The notes under the pieces are model-generated. The model ran no database searches and was not told the origin of the DNA. It saw nothing but the letters and a program-made list of their open reading frames with translations. From Clostridiales bacterium (GTDB lineage: Bacteria > Bacillota > Clostridia > Saccharofermentanales > UBA5734), in the NCBI GenBank assembly GCA_007133255.1, contig SLMY01000113.1, positions 1-8,708 on the forward strand: a stretch of DNA of 8,708 nt, given 5' to 3'. Made by a program: the position numbers and the translations under genes. This document shows positions 1 to 5,746 of this stretch, piece after piece. Position 1 is the first letter of the stretch. Each line of letters begins with the position of its first letter.

Positions 1-395
1 GGATTATTCGTTCCAAGTGATTTTGTACGAATATCCTTAATGCCGGAAAGTTCAAGAACCGCACGGACCGGGCCGCCGGCTATAACACCAGTACCAGCTG
101 CCGCCGGCTTCATCAAGACTTTTCCAGCACCAAAACGACCGAACACTTCGTGTGGAATTGTATCGTCCAGAATCGGAACTTCAATCATATTCTTCTTAGC
201 ATCTTCAATACCCTTGCGAATCGCGTCGGGAATCTCGGCTGCTTTGCCAAGGCCTTTGCCCACATGGCCGTTCTCATCACCAACAATAACCAGAGCGGCG
301 AAACGAAAGTTCCGGCCACCTTTAACGGTTTTGGCAACACGCCCGATATGGACGACCTTCTCTTTTAAATCAAGTGTGCTTGGATCGATGCGCAT
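1..395 (-). CDS. rpsE: 30S ribosomal protein S5 (3' end cut by window edge)
   Basis: S5 of the small subunit body, which takes part in decoding accuracy and binds near the spectinomycin site and the mRNA entry channel. The reverse complement from ATG 393-395 reads 131 codons (first residues MRIDPSTLDLKEKVV) plus two bases before the window ends. Bacterial S5 is usually about 165 residues, so roughly 35 C-terminal residues are missing because of the window edge, not a mutation. Visible family hallmarks are the double-stranded-RNA-binding-like segment with KGGRNFRFAALVIVGD (25-40), GHVGKGLGKA (43-52), HEVFGRFGAGKV (82-93) and GTGVIAGGPVRAVLE (101-115). Its SD AGGAGG (complement of 403-408) sits seven bases before the ATG, in the 15-nt gap after rplR. 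Loop residues 22-30 correspond to the region where spectinomycin-resistance changes occur in other bacteria; nothing unusual is seen there. Confidence 0.97.
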   Translation of the reverse strand, partial: MRIDPSTLDLKEKVVHIGRVAKTVKGGRNFRFAALVIVGDENGHVGKGLGKAAEIPDAIRKGIEDAKKNMIEVPILDDTIPHEVFGRFGAGKVLMKPAAAGTGVIAGGPVRAVLELSGIKDIRTKSLGTNN

Positions 396-410
396 GTTAT
401 TTCCTCCTGA

Positions 411-779
411 TTAGAATTTAAGGCCCGCTTCACGGGCAGCGTCTGCCAAAGCCGCAACCCGGCCATGGTAGATATATCCGCCGCGATCAAAAACAACTGT
501 TTCGATACCAGCAGCCTGCGCTCTCTTGGCAATCAATTTGCCAACTTCCGCCGCACCCTCTTTATTGCCGCCATTCTTGACACTGTCCTTAATTTCTTTA
601 TCCATTGTTGACGCACTGGCAAGTGTAACACCAGTCGTGTCATCAATCAACTGAACATATATATTGGACAAGCTGCGAAAGACACACATCCGCGGACGCT
701 CGGGCATGCCGCTGATCTTCTTGCGCACGCGGGCGTGCTTGCGTTTTCTTACTTCATTTCTGCACGGTTTATTGATCAT
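411..779 (-). CDS. rplR: 50S ribosomal protein L18
   Basis: L18 binds 5S rRNA together with L5 and joins it to the central protuberance of the large subunit. The 122-residue product has the usual length. The N-terminal 20 or so residues are rich in Arg and Lys (for example VRKRKHARVRKK), as expected for 5S rRNA contact. They are followed by the family core GMPERPRMCVFRS, the NIYVQLIDD strand, and the C-terminal FDRGGYIYHGRVAALADAAREAGL signature. The ATG at 777-779 is preceded by an AAAGGGTGA-type SD in the 18-nt gap after rplF. This SD is weaker than the AGGAGG seen at most neighbours, so L18 may lean on coupling to upstream translation (inference). Family assignment is secure. Confidence 0.97.
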   Translation of the reverse strand: MINKPCRNEVRKRKHARVRKKISGMPERPRMCVFRSLSNIYVQLIDDTTGVTLASASTMDKEIKDSVKNGGNKEGAAEVGKLIAKRAQAAGIETVVFDRGGYIYHGRVAALADAAREAGLKF

Positions 780-797
780 TACGTCTCACCCTTTCTC

Positions 798-1343
798 TTA
801 CTGAGCTTTCGCTCCGGTCTTGCCTTCTTTGAGTCTCAGCACTTCGTAGTCGTACTTGATCCCCTTGCCCTTATACGGGTCAGGCAGCCGTAGCGCACGA
901 ATCTTGGCGGCGACTTCGCCAACCACCTGTTTGTCCGCGCCTTTAACTATAATCTTATTGGGTGCCGGTACTTCAAGTGTAATACCTGCGGGTTCTTCTA
1001 CTTCGATCGGATGAGAGTAACCCAAATTGAAAACAATTTTACTGCCTTGTTTCTGAGCTCTGTATCCAACGCCGTTAATATCGAGATTCTTCGCAAAGCC
1101 TTGCGAAACACCGACCACCATATTGTTGACCAGTGATCTTGTCAGGCCATGAAGGGCCCGGTGCTTCTTCTCATCGCTTGGCCTTGAAACGAGTACCTGA
1201 TTACCATCTATTTTGACGATCATATCATCATGTACGATCTGTTCAAGGACTTTATTTCCTGATTTTACCGTGACGACCTTGCCATTGATTTTTACATCAA
1301 CACCGCTGGGAATGTCAATCGGCTTATTGCCAACTCTTGACAT
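798..1343 (-). CDS. rplF: 50S ribosomal protein L6
   Basis: L6 is a two-domain large-subunit protein near the factor-binding centre and the base of the L7/L12 stalk; it contacts the sarcin-ricin region of 23S rRNA. The product is 181 residues, normal for the family. It starts with MSRVGNKPIDIPSGV and carries GYRAQKQG (93-100), NLGYSHPI (106-113), VKGADKQVVGEVAAKIR (133-149) and the family signature LPDPYKGKGIKY (153-164). The frame can be opened six bases earlier at a TTG, but that position lies on the SD itself. The ATG at 1341-1343, six bases after AGGAGG (complement of 1350-1355), is therefore chosen. The gene follows rpsH after a 66-nt spacer, the second longest in the window. The KYDYEVLRLKEGKTG stretch near the end is slightly divergent from the common form but remains recognisable. 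Confidence 0.97.
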   Translation of the reverse strand: MSRVGNKPIDIPSGVDVKINGKVVTVKSGNKVLEQIVHDDMIVKIDGNQVLVSRPSDEKKHRALHGLTRSLVNNMVVGVSQGFAKNLDINGVGYRAQKQGSKIVFNLGYSHPIEVEEPAGITLEVPAPNKIIVKGADKQVVGEVAAKIRALRLPDPYKGKGIKYDYEVLRLKEGKTGAKAQ

Positions 1344-1369
1344 AAGCAACCTCCTGCTCTTGAGATTAT

Positions 1370-1390
1370 GAAACAGTCTTTGCCTGTTTC
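1370..1390 (-). other. Small hairpin in the rpsH-rplF spacer
   Basis: In the 66-nt gap between rpsH and rplF the transcript contains a perfect 7-bp inverted repeat, GAAACAG and CUGUUUC, separated by a 7-nt loop. It is A/U rich and has no following U-run, so it is not a convincing intrinsic terminator. It could be a processing or stability element, or chance. The rest of this spacer is A-rich and holds the rplF SD. Confidence 0.4.
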
Positions 1391-1409
1391 TTTTCAGAGT
1401 AATCTATTC

Positions 1410-1805
1410 TTACCAGATATAGGCAAGCACTTCTCCGCCAACACCTGTATTTCTGGCCTTTTTATCCGTCATGACACCGTGTGATGTTGAAACAATCGCG
1501 ATTCCTAAACCGTTAAGAACCTTTGGCAATTCTTCTTTGCCGGCGTAAACCCTCAGGCCCGGACGTGAAATCCTCTTGATGCCTGATATAACAGATTTCT
1601 TTCCGCTATATTTGAGTGTGACCCGCAAAGTACCCTGCTTGTTATCTTCAATTTTTTCTACACGGCTGATATAGCCTTCCTCAAGTAGTAATTGAGCAAT
1701 ATCAAGCTTCATTTTTGAAGCGGGGATCTCACAACTTGAGTGACCGGCAGTACCGGCATTACGGATTCGTGTGAGCATATCTGCAATTGAATCTGTGATC
1801 TGCAT
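1410..1805 (-). CDS. rpsH: 30S ribosomal protein S8
   Basis: S8 is a primary binder of the central domain of 16S rRNA (helix 21) and is needed early in 30S platform assembly. In Escherichia coli S8 also represses translation of the spc operon by binding an S8-site mimic in the L5 mRNA. Whether that happens here is not visible. The 131-residue product has the normal length. It shows the N-terminal TDSIADMLTRIRNA segment (4-17), IPASKMK (27-33), RISRPGLRVYAGKEELPKVL (78-97) and the C-terminal signature GIAIVSTSHGVMTDKKAR (101-118), ending GEVLAYIW. The ATG at 1803-1805 lies nine bases after a strong AAGGAGG SD (complement of 1815-1821). It follows rpsZ by 29 nt. Confidence 0.98.
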   Translation of the reverse strand: MQITDSIADMLTRIRNAGTAGHSSCEIPASKMKLDIAQLLLEEGYISRVEKIEDNKQGTLRVTLKYSGKKSVISGIKRISRPGLRVYAGKEELPKVLNGLGIAIVSTSHGVMTDKKARNTGVGGEVLAYIW

Positions 1806-1834
1806 AGTATACTTCCTCCTTCCTGACGTTCTGC

Positions 1835-2020
1835 TTACCAGCTAGCCTTGCGAACACCGGGGATTTGTCCCTTGTATGCAAGTTCTCTAAAGCAGATTCG
1901 ACAGATGCCGTATTTCCGGATATATGCGTGAGGCCGACCGCATAGTTTACAGCGGTTATATGCTCTCGTGCTGAACTTGGCCGGCTTCTGCTGTTTATTC
2001 TTTAATGACTTTTTTGCCAT
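1835..2020 (-). CDS. rpsZ: 30S ribosomal protein S14, zinc-binding (type Z)
   Basis: S14 sits in the 30S head and helps assemble the A-site side of the subunit. The 61-residue product is the short zinc-binding form, as opposed to the roughly 100-residue cysteine-free form. Four cysteines are arranged as C24-x2-C27 and C40-x2-C43, spaced like a zinc ribbon, with the conserved RPHAYIRKYGICRICFREL context and the C-terminal GQIPGVRKASW. The ATG at 2018-2020 is preceded by a GGGAGG SD (complement of 2029-2034), 16 nt after the rplE stop. The same gene is called rpsN in Bacillus subtilis. Bacillota with this form often also carry a zinc-independent paralogue elsewhere, under zinc control; none lies in this window. 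Confidence 0.97.
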   Translation of the reverse strand: MAKKSLKNKQQKPAKFSTRAYNRCKLCGRPHAYIRKYGICRICFRELAYKGQIPGVRKASW

Positions 2021-2036
2021 GTCATATTCCTCCCGC

Positions 2037-2576
2037 TTACTTGCTGAACGGCATGCCCATCAGACGAAGTAATTCGCGTGCTTCCTCGTCTGTTCCGGCA
2101 GTCGTTACAATAATGATATCCATCCCGCGGATTTTATCGATTGAATCGTAATTGATTTCCGGGAAGATGAGCTGTTCTTTGGCACCCAGCGCATAATTAC
2201 CGTGACCGTCAAAAGAATTTGGGTTGACACCGCGAAAGTCTCTGACCCTGGGCAGCGCGATATTGATGAATTTATCAAGAAACGCATACATGCGTTCGCC
2301 GCGCAGTGTCACTTTGCAGCCAATATTCATGCCTTCACGCAGTTTAAAAGCAGAAACAGATTTTTTCGCTTTTGTTACAACCGCTTTCTGGCCGGCAATC
2401 GTACTCATATCACGCACAGCGTTATCGATCGCTTTCGGATTATCTTTTGCTTCGCCAACACCCATATTGAGAATCACTTTCTCAACTTTGGGAACCTGCA
2501 TCGGCGACTTGTAGCTGAAGGCCTGCTGAAGCGCCGGAGCGACTTCCTGCAAATATCTATCCTTTAATCTTGACAT
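2037..2576 (-). CDS. rplE: 50S ribosomal protein L5
   Basis: L5 binds 5S rRNA with L18 and forms part of the central protuberance, contacting the P-site tRNA and the 30S head. The product is 179 residues, as usual. It shows QVPKVEKVILNMGVGEA (27-43), AGQKAVVTKAKKSVSAFKLR (61-80), the MNIGCKVTLRGERMYAFLDK stretch (83-102), PRVRDFRGVNPNSFDGHGNY (109-128) and the IFPEINYDSIDKIRGMDI segment near 137-154. It ends with the common LLRLMGMPFSK. The ATG at 2574-2576 has an AGGAGG SD (complement of 2586-2591) in the 21-nt gap after rplX. No truncation or odd residue is seen. Confidence 0.98.
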   Translation of the reverse strand: MSRLKDRYLQEVAPALQQAFSYKSPMQVPKVEKVILNMGVGEAKDNPKAIDNAVRDMSTIAGQKAVVTKAKKSVSAFKLREGMNIGCKVTLRGERMYAFLDKFINIALPRVRDFRGVNPNSFDGHGNYALGAKEQLIFPEINYDSIDKIRGMDIIIVTTAGTDEEARELLRLMGMPFSK

Positions 2577-2597
2577 GAATGTCTACCTCCTGTCGCC

Positions 2598-2939
2598 TCA
2601 TTTGCTTCCCTTACGAATAGTGTCAATCACTTCTCCGCATGATTTGCAGACACGGACTTTTTCACCATTCTCAAGGATTTTGCGGCCAATCTTCGAAGGA
2701 CGTTTACAGGAAGCACAAACCAGCATCACGTTTGAACTGTGAATGGTTCCCTCCTGTGTGATAATGCCGCCCTGTTGATTACGGCCGCGCGGTTTCTTAT
2801 GTTTTGTGACCATATTGACATGTTCAACGATGACACGATTTTTGTCAGGTGATACGCTGAGCACTTTGCCTGTTTTACCAGCATCTTTGCCTGTCAGAAC
2901 ATATACTTTATCGTCAGTTTTAATGTGTACTTTACTCAT
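2598..2939 (-). CDS. rplX: 50S ribosomal protein L24 with CxxC...CxxC tail
   Basis: L24 is an assembly-initiating protein that binds the 5' domain of 23S rRNA. The 113-residue product has a KOW domain near residues 7-34 (VYVLTGKDAGKTGKVLSVSP), then MVTKHKKPRGRNQQGGII (43-60) and a SSNVML strand. Its C-terminal part contains C75-x2-C78 and C98-x2-C101, arranged like a zinc ribbon; E. coli L24 lacks these. Many other bacterial L24 proteins keep such cysteines, so this is an ancestral-type form rather than a novelty. The AAGGAGG SD (complement of 2949-2955) overlaps the rplN stop codon, and the gap is 14 nt, suggesting translational coupling. Zinc binding is inferred from spacing alone. Confidence 0.97.
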   Translation of the reverse strand: MSKVHIKTDDKVYVLTGKDAGKTGKVLSVSPDKNRVIVEHVNMVTKHKKPRGRNQQGGIITQEGTIHSSNVMLVCASCKRPSKIGRKILENGEKVRVCKSCGEVIDTIRKGSK

Positions 2940-2953
2940 CGCGTCTTCCCTCC

Positions 2954-3322
2954 TTACAGAACCTCTGGAGCGAGCGACAGGATCTTCATATAATCCTTCT
3001 CTCTTAGCTCCCTGGCGATCGGCCCGAAGATACGGGTTCCACGCGGATTCTTATCTTCACGGATAATGACAGCAGCATTATCGTCAAATTTGATATAGGA
3101 TCCGTCTGCACGCCGTACACCTTTTTTTGTTCTTACAACAACGGCACGCACCACTTCACCTTTCTTGACAACGCCGCCGGGCGTTGCTTCTTTAATCGAA
3201 CAAACAATGACATCGCCGATATTGGCGAATCTACGCCAGGATCCACCGAGAACCTTGATGCACATCATCTCTTTGGCTCCAGTGTTGTCGGCGGATTTAA
3301 GGATTGATTGCACTTGTATCAT
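2954..3322 (-). CDS. rplN: 50S ribosomal protein L14
   Basis: L14 lies at the subunit interface, forms intersubunit bridges with 16S rRNA, and is the docking site of the silencing factor RsfS. The 122-residue length is standard. It begins MIQVQSILKSADNTGAKE, with the conserved SADNTGAK (10-17) and CIKVLGGSWRRFANIGDVI (21-39). The signature GSYIKFDDNAAVII (74-87) follows, then NPRGTRIFGPIARELR (92-107), ending KILSLAPEVL. The ATG at 3320-3322 follows an AAGGAG SD (complement of 3330-3335). In E. coli this gene opens a separate spc operon; here only 33 nt separate it from rpsQ and no promoter or terminator is apparent. Confidence 0.98.
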   Translation of the reverse strand: MIQVQSILKSADNTGAKEMMCIKVLGGSWRRFANIGDVIVCSIKEATPGGVVKKGEVVRAVVVRTKKGVRRADGSYIKFDDNAAVIIREDKNPRGTRIFGPIARELREKDYMKILSLAPEVL

Positions 3323-3355
3323 TTTTTTACTCCTTCCGAATAACCGACAGCAGCG

Positions 3356-3613
3356 TTATTTTGCCTTTTCAATGATATCAACGAGGCGCCAGCGCTTGTC
3401 TTTACTCAGCGGCCTTGTTTCCATCACTCTGACTTTATCACCGATCGTGCATTCATTCTTCTCATCATGGGCTTTAAGCTTAAACGTCCGTTTTATGTAC
3501 TTTTTGTATAACGGATGACGCACCATTTCGGTGACGTCCACAACGATCGTTTTATTCATTTTGTCGCTGCTGACCTGGCCCACTCTGGTCTTTCTGAGTC
3601 TCCTGTCACTCAT
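3356..3613 (-). CDS. rpsQ: 30S ribosomal protein S17
   Basis: S17 is a primary 16S rRNA binder with an OB fold, located in the 30S body and needed in early assembly. The 85-residue product has the usual length. It carries RKTRVGQVSSDKMNKTIVV (7-25), RHPLYKKYIKRT (32-43), the HDEKNECTIGDKVRVMETRP stretch (49-68), which matches the PROSITE-type S17 signature, and LSKDKRWRL. An in-frame GTG six codons upstream would overlap rpmC and has no better SD. The ATG at 3611-3613 sits correctly after AAAGGGGAG (complement around 3622-3628) and is preferred. The gap to the rpmC stop is 14 nt, with the SD in it, so coupled translation is likely. Confidence 0.97.
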   Translation of the reverse strand: MSDRRLRKTRVGQVSSDKMNKTIVVDVTEMVRHPLYKKYIKRTFKLKAHDEKNECTIGDKVRVMETRPLSKDKRWRLVDIIEKAK

Positions 3614-3627
3614 GACGGTCTCCCCTT

Positions 3628-3831
3628 TCACTCTTTTATGCCTTGGAGCTCGCGCTCTCGCAGAATCGTTTTCACCCTGGCGATATCCCTTTTTACGCTT
3701 CTTAGCTGCAGGGGATTTTCTAATTGGTTGGTAGCATGCTGGAATCTCAGCCTAAACAATTCTTCTTTCAAGGCAACGAGTTCTTCGTTCAGCTCAGCGA
3801 AAGACCTATCTCGAATCTCACTCAGTTTCAT
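3628..3831 (-). CDS. rpmC: 50S ribosomal protein L29
   Basis: L29 is a small, mostly helical protein beside L23 at the peptide exit tunnel, near the docking area for trigger factor and the signal recognition particle. The product is 67 residues, normal for the family. It starts MKLSEIRDRSFAELNEEL and shows the helical hairpin marked by LFRLRFQHATNQLENP (25-40) and VKRDIARVKTILRER (46-60). The frame is open 26 codons further upstream, but that part is out-of-frame sequence of rplP. MKLSEIRD is the family start, and GGAAGG (complement around 3840-3845) is correctly placed before it. The gene therefore starts 14 nt inside the end of rplP, in a different frame, pointing to translational coupling. 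Confidence 0.96.
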   Translation of the reverse strand: MKLSEIRDRSFAELNEELVALKEELFRLRFQHATNQLENPLQLRSVKRDIARVKTILRERELQGIKE

Positions 3832-4252
3832 TAACGTCACCTTCCTTATCCCTGACAATAAACCGCGTCTTGCATGGCAGTTTATGAGAGGCCAGCCGCA
3901 TCGCTTCACGTGCGTTTGCCTCAGAAACCCCTGCTATTTCAAATAGTACGCGACCTGGTTTTACAACCGCAGCCCAGTATTCAGGCGAACCTTTACCAGA
4001 TCCCATGCGTGTCTCCGCCGGCTTGGCGGTTACAGGCTTATCCGGAAAAATCTTGATCCATACTTGTCCGCCTCGGCGAACGAACCGGTTTATCGCGATA
4101 CGTGCGGCTTCAATCTGATTACTGGTTATCCAGCAAGGATCGAGCGCCTGCAGGCCGAACTCACCGTATGCTAATGTGTTACCGCGTGTTGCTTTTCCTG
4201 TCATTCTGCCGCGGTGTTGTCTTCTGTATTTAACGCGCTTCGGAAGCAGCAT
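3818..4252 (-). CDS. rplP: 50S ribosomal protein L16
   Basis: L16 organises the A-site side of the 50S subunit and is a late-assembly protein. The 144-residue product has the normal length. It begins MLLPKRVKYRRQHRGRM, with the conserved basic N-terminus, and carries FGLQALDP (32-39) and IEAARIAINRFVRRGGQVWI (47-66). These are followed by the TRMGSGKGSPEYWAAVVKPG core (81-100) and AMRLASHKLPCKTRFI near 117-132. Arg82 in the RMGSGKG motif aligns with the E. coli arginine that can be hydroxylated. The ATG at 4250-4252 shares one base with the rpsC stop (TGATG arrangement), and its AAGGAGG SD (complement of 4262-4268) lies within rpsC. Its own end overlaps rpmC by 14 nt. Confidence 0.98.
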   Translation of the reverse strand: MLLPKRVKYRRQHRGRMTGKATRGNTLAYGEFGLQALDPCWITSNQIEAARIAINRFVRRGGQVWIKIFPDKPVTAKPAETRMGSGKGSPEYWAAVVKPGRVLFEIAGVSEANAREAMRLASHKLPCKTRFIVRDKEGDVNETE

Positions 4253-4923
4253 CAGGCTTCGCCTCCTTCCGTATTCTGGCTTTTCTTAGGCGCAGGGAAG
4301 ATTTCGCCTTTATAGACCCAAACCTTAACACCTATACGGCCATATGTTGTTTTTGCTTCTGCAAATCCGTAGTCAATATCAGCACGCAGCGTCTGCAGCG
4401 GGATGGTACCCTCATGATAATGCTCGTTGCGGGCAATTTCAGCTCCGCCAAGCCGACCGCTAACAGCCGTCTTGATGCCCTTGGCACCCATTTTCATGGC
4501 ACGACCCATCGCCTGTTTCATTGCACGCCTGAAAGAAACACGATCCTCAAGCTGCTTGGCAATATTTTCAGCTACCAGCTGCGCTTCAGTATCCATTGAT
4601 TTAATTTCATTGATGTTAATAAAAAACATCCTTTTAAAACGTGATGTAAGTTTCTTTTTCAGATCATCAATACCAGCACCCTGGCGACCGATAATCATAC
4701 CAGGTTTGCCAGTCCAGATCGACACAAGGATTTTTTCTTCACCTTTGCGTTCGATCTCAATTCTGGAAACACCAGCTCTGAAACACTCTTCTTTCACAAA
4801 ATCGCGGATAATCTTATCCTCGACGAGAAATCTGCTGAAATTTTTCTTGTCGGCGTACCACTTGGTATCCCAATCTTTGATGACGCCCACTCTCAGTCCA
4901 TGCGGATTAACCTTCTGGCCCAT
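4252..4923 (-). CDS. rpsC: 30S ribosomal protein S3
   Basis: S3 sits at the mRNA entry side of the 30S head and, with S4 and S5, contributes to unwinding structured mRNA. The 223-residue product starts MGQKVNPHGLRVGVI, the family N-terminus. A KH type II domain is marked by GMIIGRQGAGIDDLKK, with the GRQG loop at 79-82. The C-terminal domain contains RVSFRRAMKQAMGRAMKMGA (128-147), whose Arg132, Arg133 and Lys136 correspond to residues tied to helicase activity in E. coli. It continues with KGIKTAVSGRLGGAEIAR (148-165), then the conserved YGRIGVKVWVYKGEI (194-208), and ends in a short variable tail. The AAGGAGG SD (complement of 4931-4937) overlaps the rplV stop codon, and the stop overlaps the rplP start by one base. 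Confidence 0.98.
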   Translation of the reverse strand: MGQKVNPHGLRVGVIKDWDTKWYADKKNFSRFLVEDKIIRDFVKEECFRAGVSRIEIERKGEEKILVSIWTGKPGMIIGRQGAGIDDLKKKLTSRFKRMFFININEIKSMDTEAQLVAENIAKQLEDRVSFRRAMKQAMGRAMKMGAKGIKTAVSGRLGGAEIARNEHYHEGTIPLQTLRADIDYGFAEAKTTYGRIGVKVWVYKGEIFPAPKKSQNTEGGEA

Positions 4924-4935
4924 CTGTCAGCCTCC

Positions 4936-5412
4936 TTAATTCTTCTCTTTGAGGACAACCGTTACATGGCTGGTCCGTTTATGAATTCTTGATGCGCTGC
5001 CTCTAGCTCTTGGAATGATTCTTTTCAGAACCGGACCGGGGTTGGCAAAACAATCTGCAACATAAAGCGCATCGCGAGACAAACTGTTATTATTGACAGC
5101 ATTCGCCTCAGCCGACTTGATCAATGACTCCAGTACAGGAGACGCCGCTTTCGGCGTATATTGCAGGATGGCATAAGCTTCGTCGAGTGTTTTGCCTTTA
5201 ATCAGTTTTACAACAATGTTCACCTTGCGAGGTGTAATACGAATATTACGTGCGATCGCACGGCCCTGATCCCGGCCAACACCAAGCACTTTACGTTCTT
5301 TTTTAGTCAGCAAAGCGGGTCTGCGATTTTTCTTTACAGGTTTATTATACTGAGCCAGAATGTCCTCGCGGTTTTCAAGCATATATTCTTTGCTCATAAC
5401 CTTTTTTTCCAC
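4936..5412 (-). CDS. rplV: 50S ribosomal protein L22 with long N-terminal extension
   Basis: L22 binds several 23S rRNA domains, and its beta-hairpin lines the peptide exit tunnel near the macrolide site. The 158-residue product is much longer than the common length of about 110. The canonical core begins near residue 51 (AIARNIRITPRKVNIVVKLI) and includes KGKTLDEAYAIL (72-83), LIKSAEANAVNNN (97-109) and the tunnel hairpin with RIIPRARGSASRIHKRTSHV (131-150). Before it lie about 50 extra residues, including the basic stretches PVKKNRRPALLTKKERKVLG (25-44). I chose the GTG at 5410-5412 because GGGAGG (complement of 5421-5426) is eight bases before it. The next in-frame ATGs, codons 6 and 11, have no SD at the right distance. 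Even these later starts would leave an extension of at least 40 residues. The extension's role is unknown. Confidence 0.95.
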   Translation of the reverse strand: MEKKVMSKEYMLENREDILAQYNKPVKKNRRPALLTKKERKVLGVGRDQGRAIARNIRITPRKVNIVVKLIKGKTLDEAYAILQYTPKAASPVLESLIKSAEANAVNNNSLSRDALYVADCFANPGPVLKRIIPRARGSASRIHKRTSHVTVVLKEKN

Positions 5413-5420
5413 TTTATAGT

Positions 5421-5426
5421 CCTCCC
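5421..5426 (-). promoter_or_regulatory. SD sequence fixing the GTG start of rplV
   Basis: On the transcript this reads GGGAGG, eight bases before a GTG codon at 5410-5412. It is the only good SD in the 32-nt rpsS-rplV spacer. It supports translation of the whole N-terminal extension of L22 from a GTG, the only non-ATG start chosen among the 19 genes. Confidence 0.75.
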
Positions 5427-5444
5427 TTCTTCCCTGTTCAGCCC

Positions 5445-5726
5445 TTAGCGGGCACTGGTTGTCTTTTCAGAACCCGAGTGGCCTCTGAAAGTCCGGGTGG
5501 GAGCGAACTCGCCCAGCTTGTGGCCAACCATTTCTTCTGACATATATACCGGGACATGTTTGCGTCCGTCATAGACAGCAATTGTATGACCAACCATTTC
5601 AGGGAAAATGGTAGAAGCCCTGGACCATGTCTTGATAACACGCTTCTCATTTTTTTCATTCATCGCTTCGATCTTTTTCATGAGAGATTCCTGAACAAAG
5701 AATCCCTTTTTGGTAGATCTGCTCAT
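5445..5726 (-). CDS. rpsS: 30S ribosomal protein S19
   Basis: S19 forms a complex with S13 in the 30S head and contacts tRNA and the intersubunit bridge to the central protuberance. The 93-residue product has the usual length. It starts MSRSTKKGFFVQESLMKKI and carries IKTWSRASTIFPEMVGHTI (31-49), YDGRKHVPVYM (52-62) and the signature GHKLGEFAPTRTFRGH (68-83). An ATG three codons earlier leaves only one base after the GGAGG (complement of 5737-5741). The ATG at 5724-5726 has ten bases of spacing and matches the family start, so it is used. The gene follows rplB by 20 nt. Confidence 0.97.
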   Translation of the reverse strand: MSRSTKKGFFVQESLMKKIEAMNEKNEKRVIKTWSRASTIFPEMVGHTIAVYDGRKHVPVYMSEEMVGHKLGEFAPTRTFRGHSGSEKTTSAR

Positions 5727-5746
5727 AAGTCGCAAGCCTCCATTCG

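Noticed and set aside
40..414. Plus-strand open frame of 124 codons at the left edge
   Set aside because: This stretch reads on the minus strand as the start of S5 with all its family motifs, so the plus-strand frame is a shadow.
3515..3946. Plus-strand open frame of 143 codons
   Set aside because: It spans the opposite strand of rpsQ, rpmC and the end of rplP, which are certain genes. No family resemblance.
4427..4939. Plus-strand open frame of 170 codons
   Set aside because: It lies wholly opposite rpsC, lacks a convincing SD and resembles no family. It is the antisense shadow of a conserved gene.
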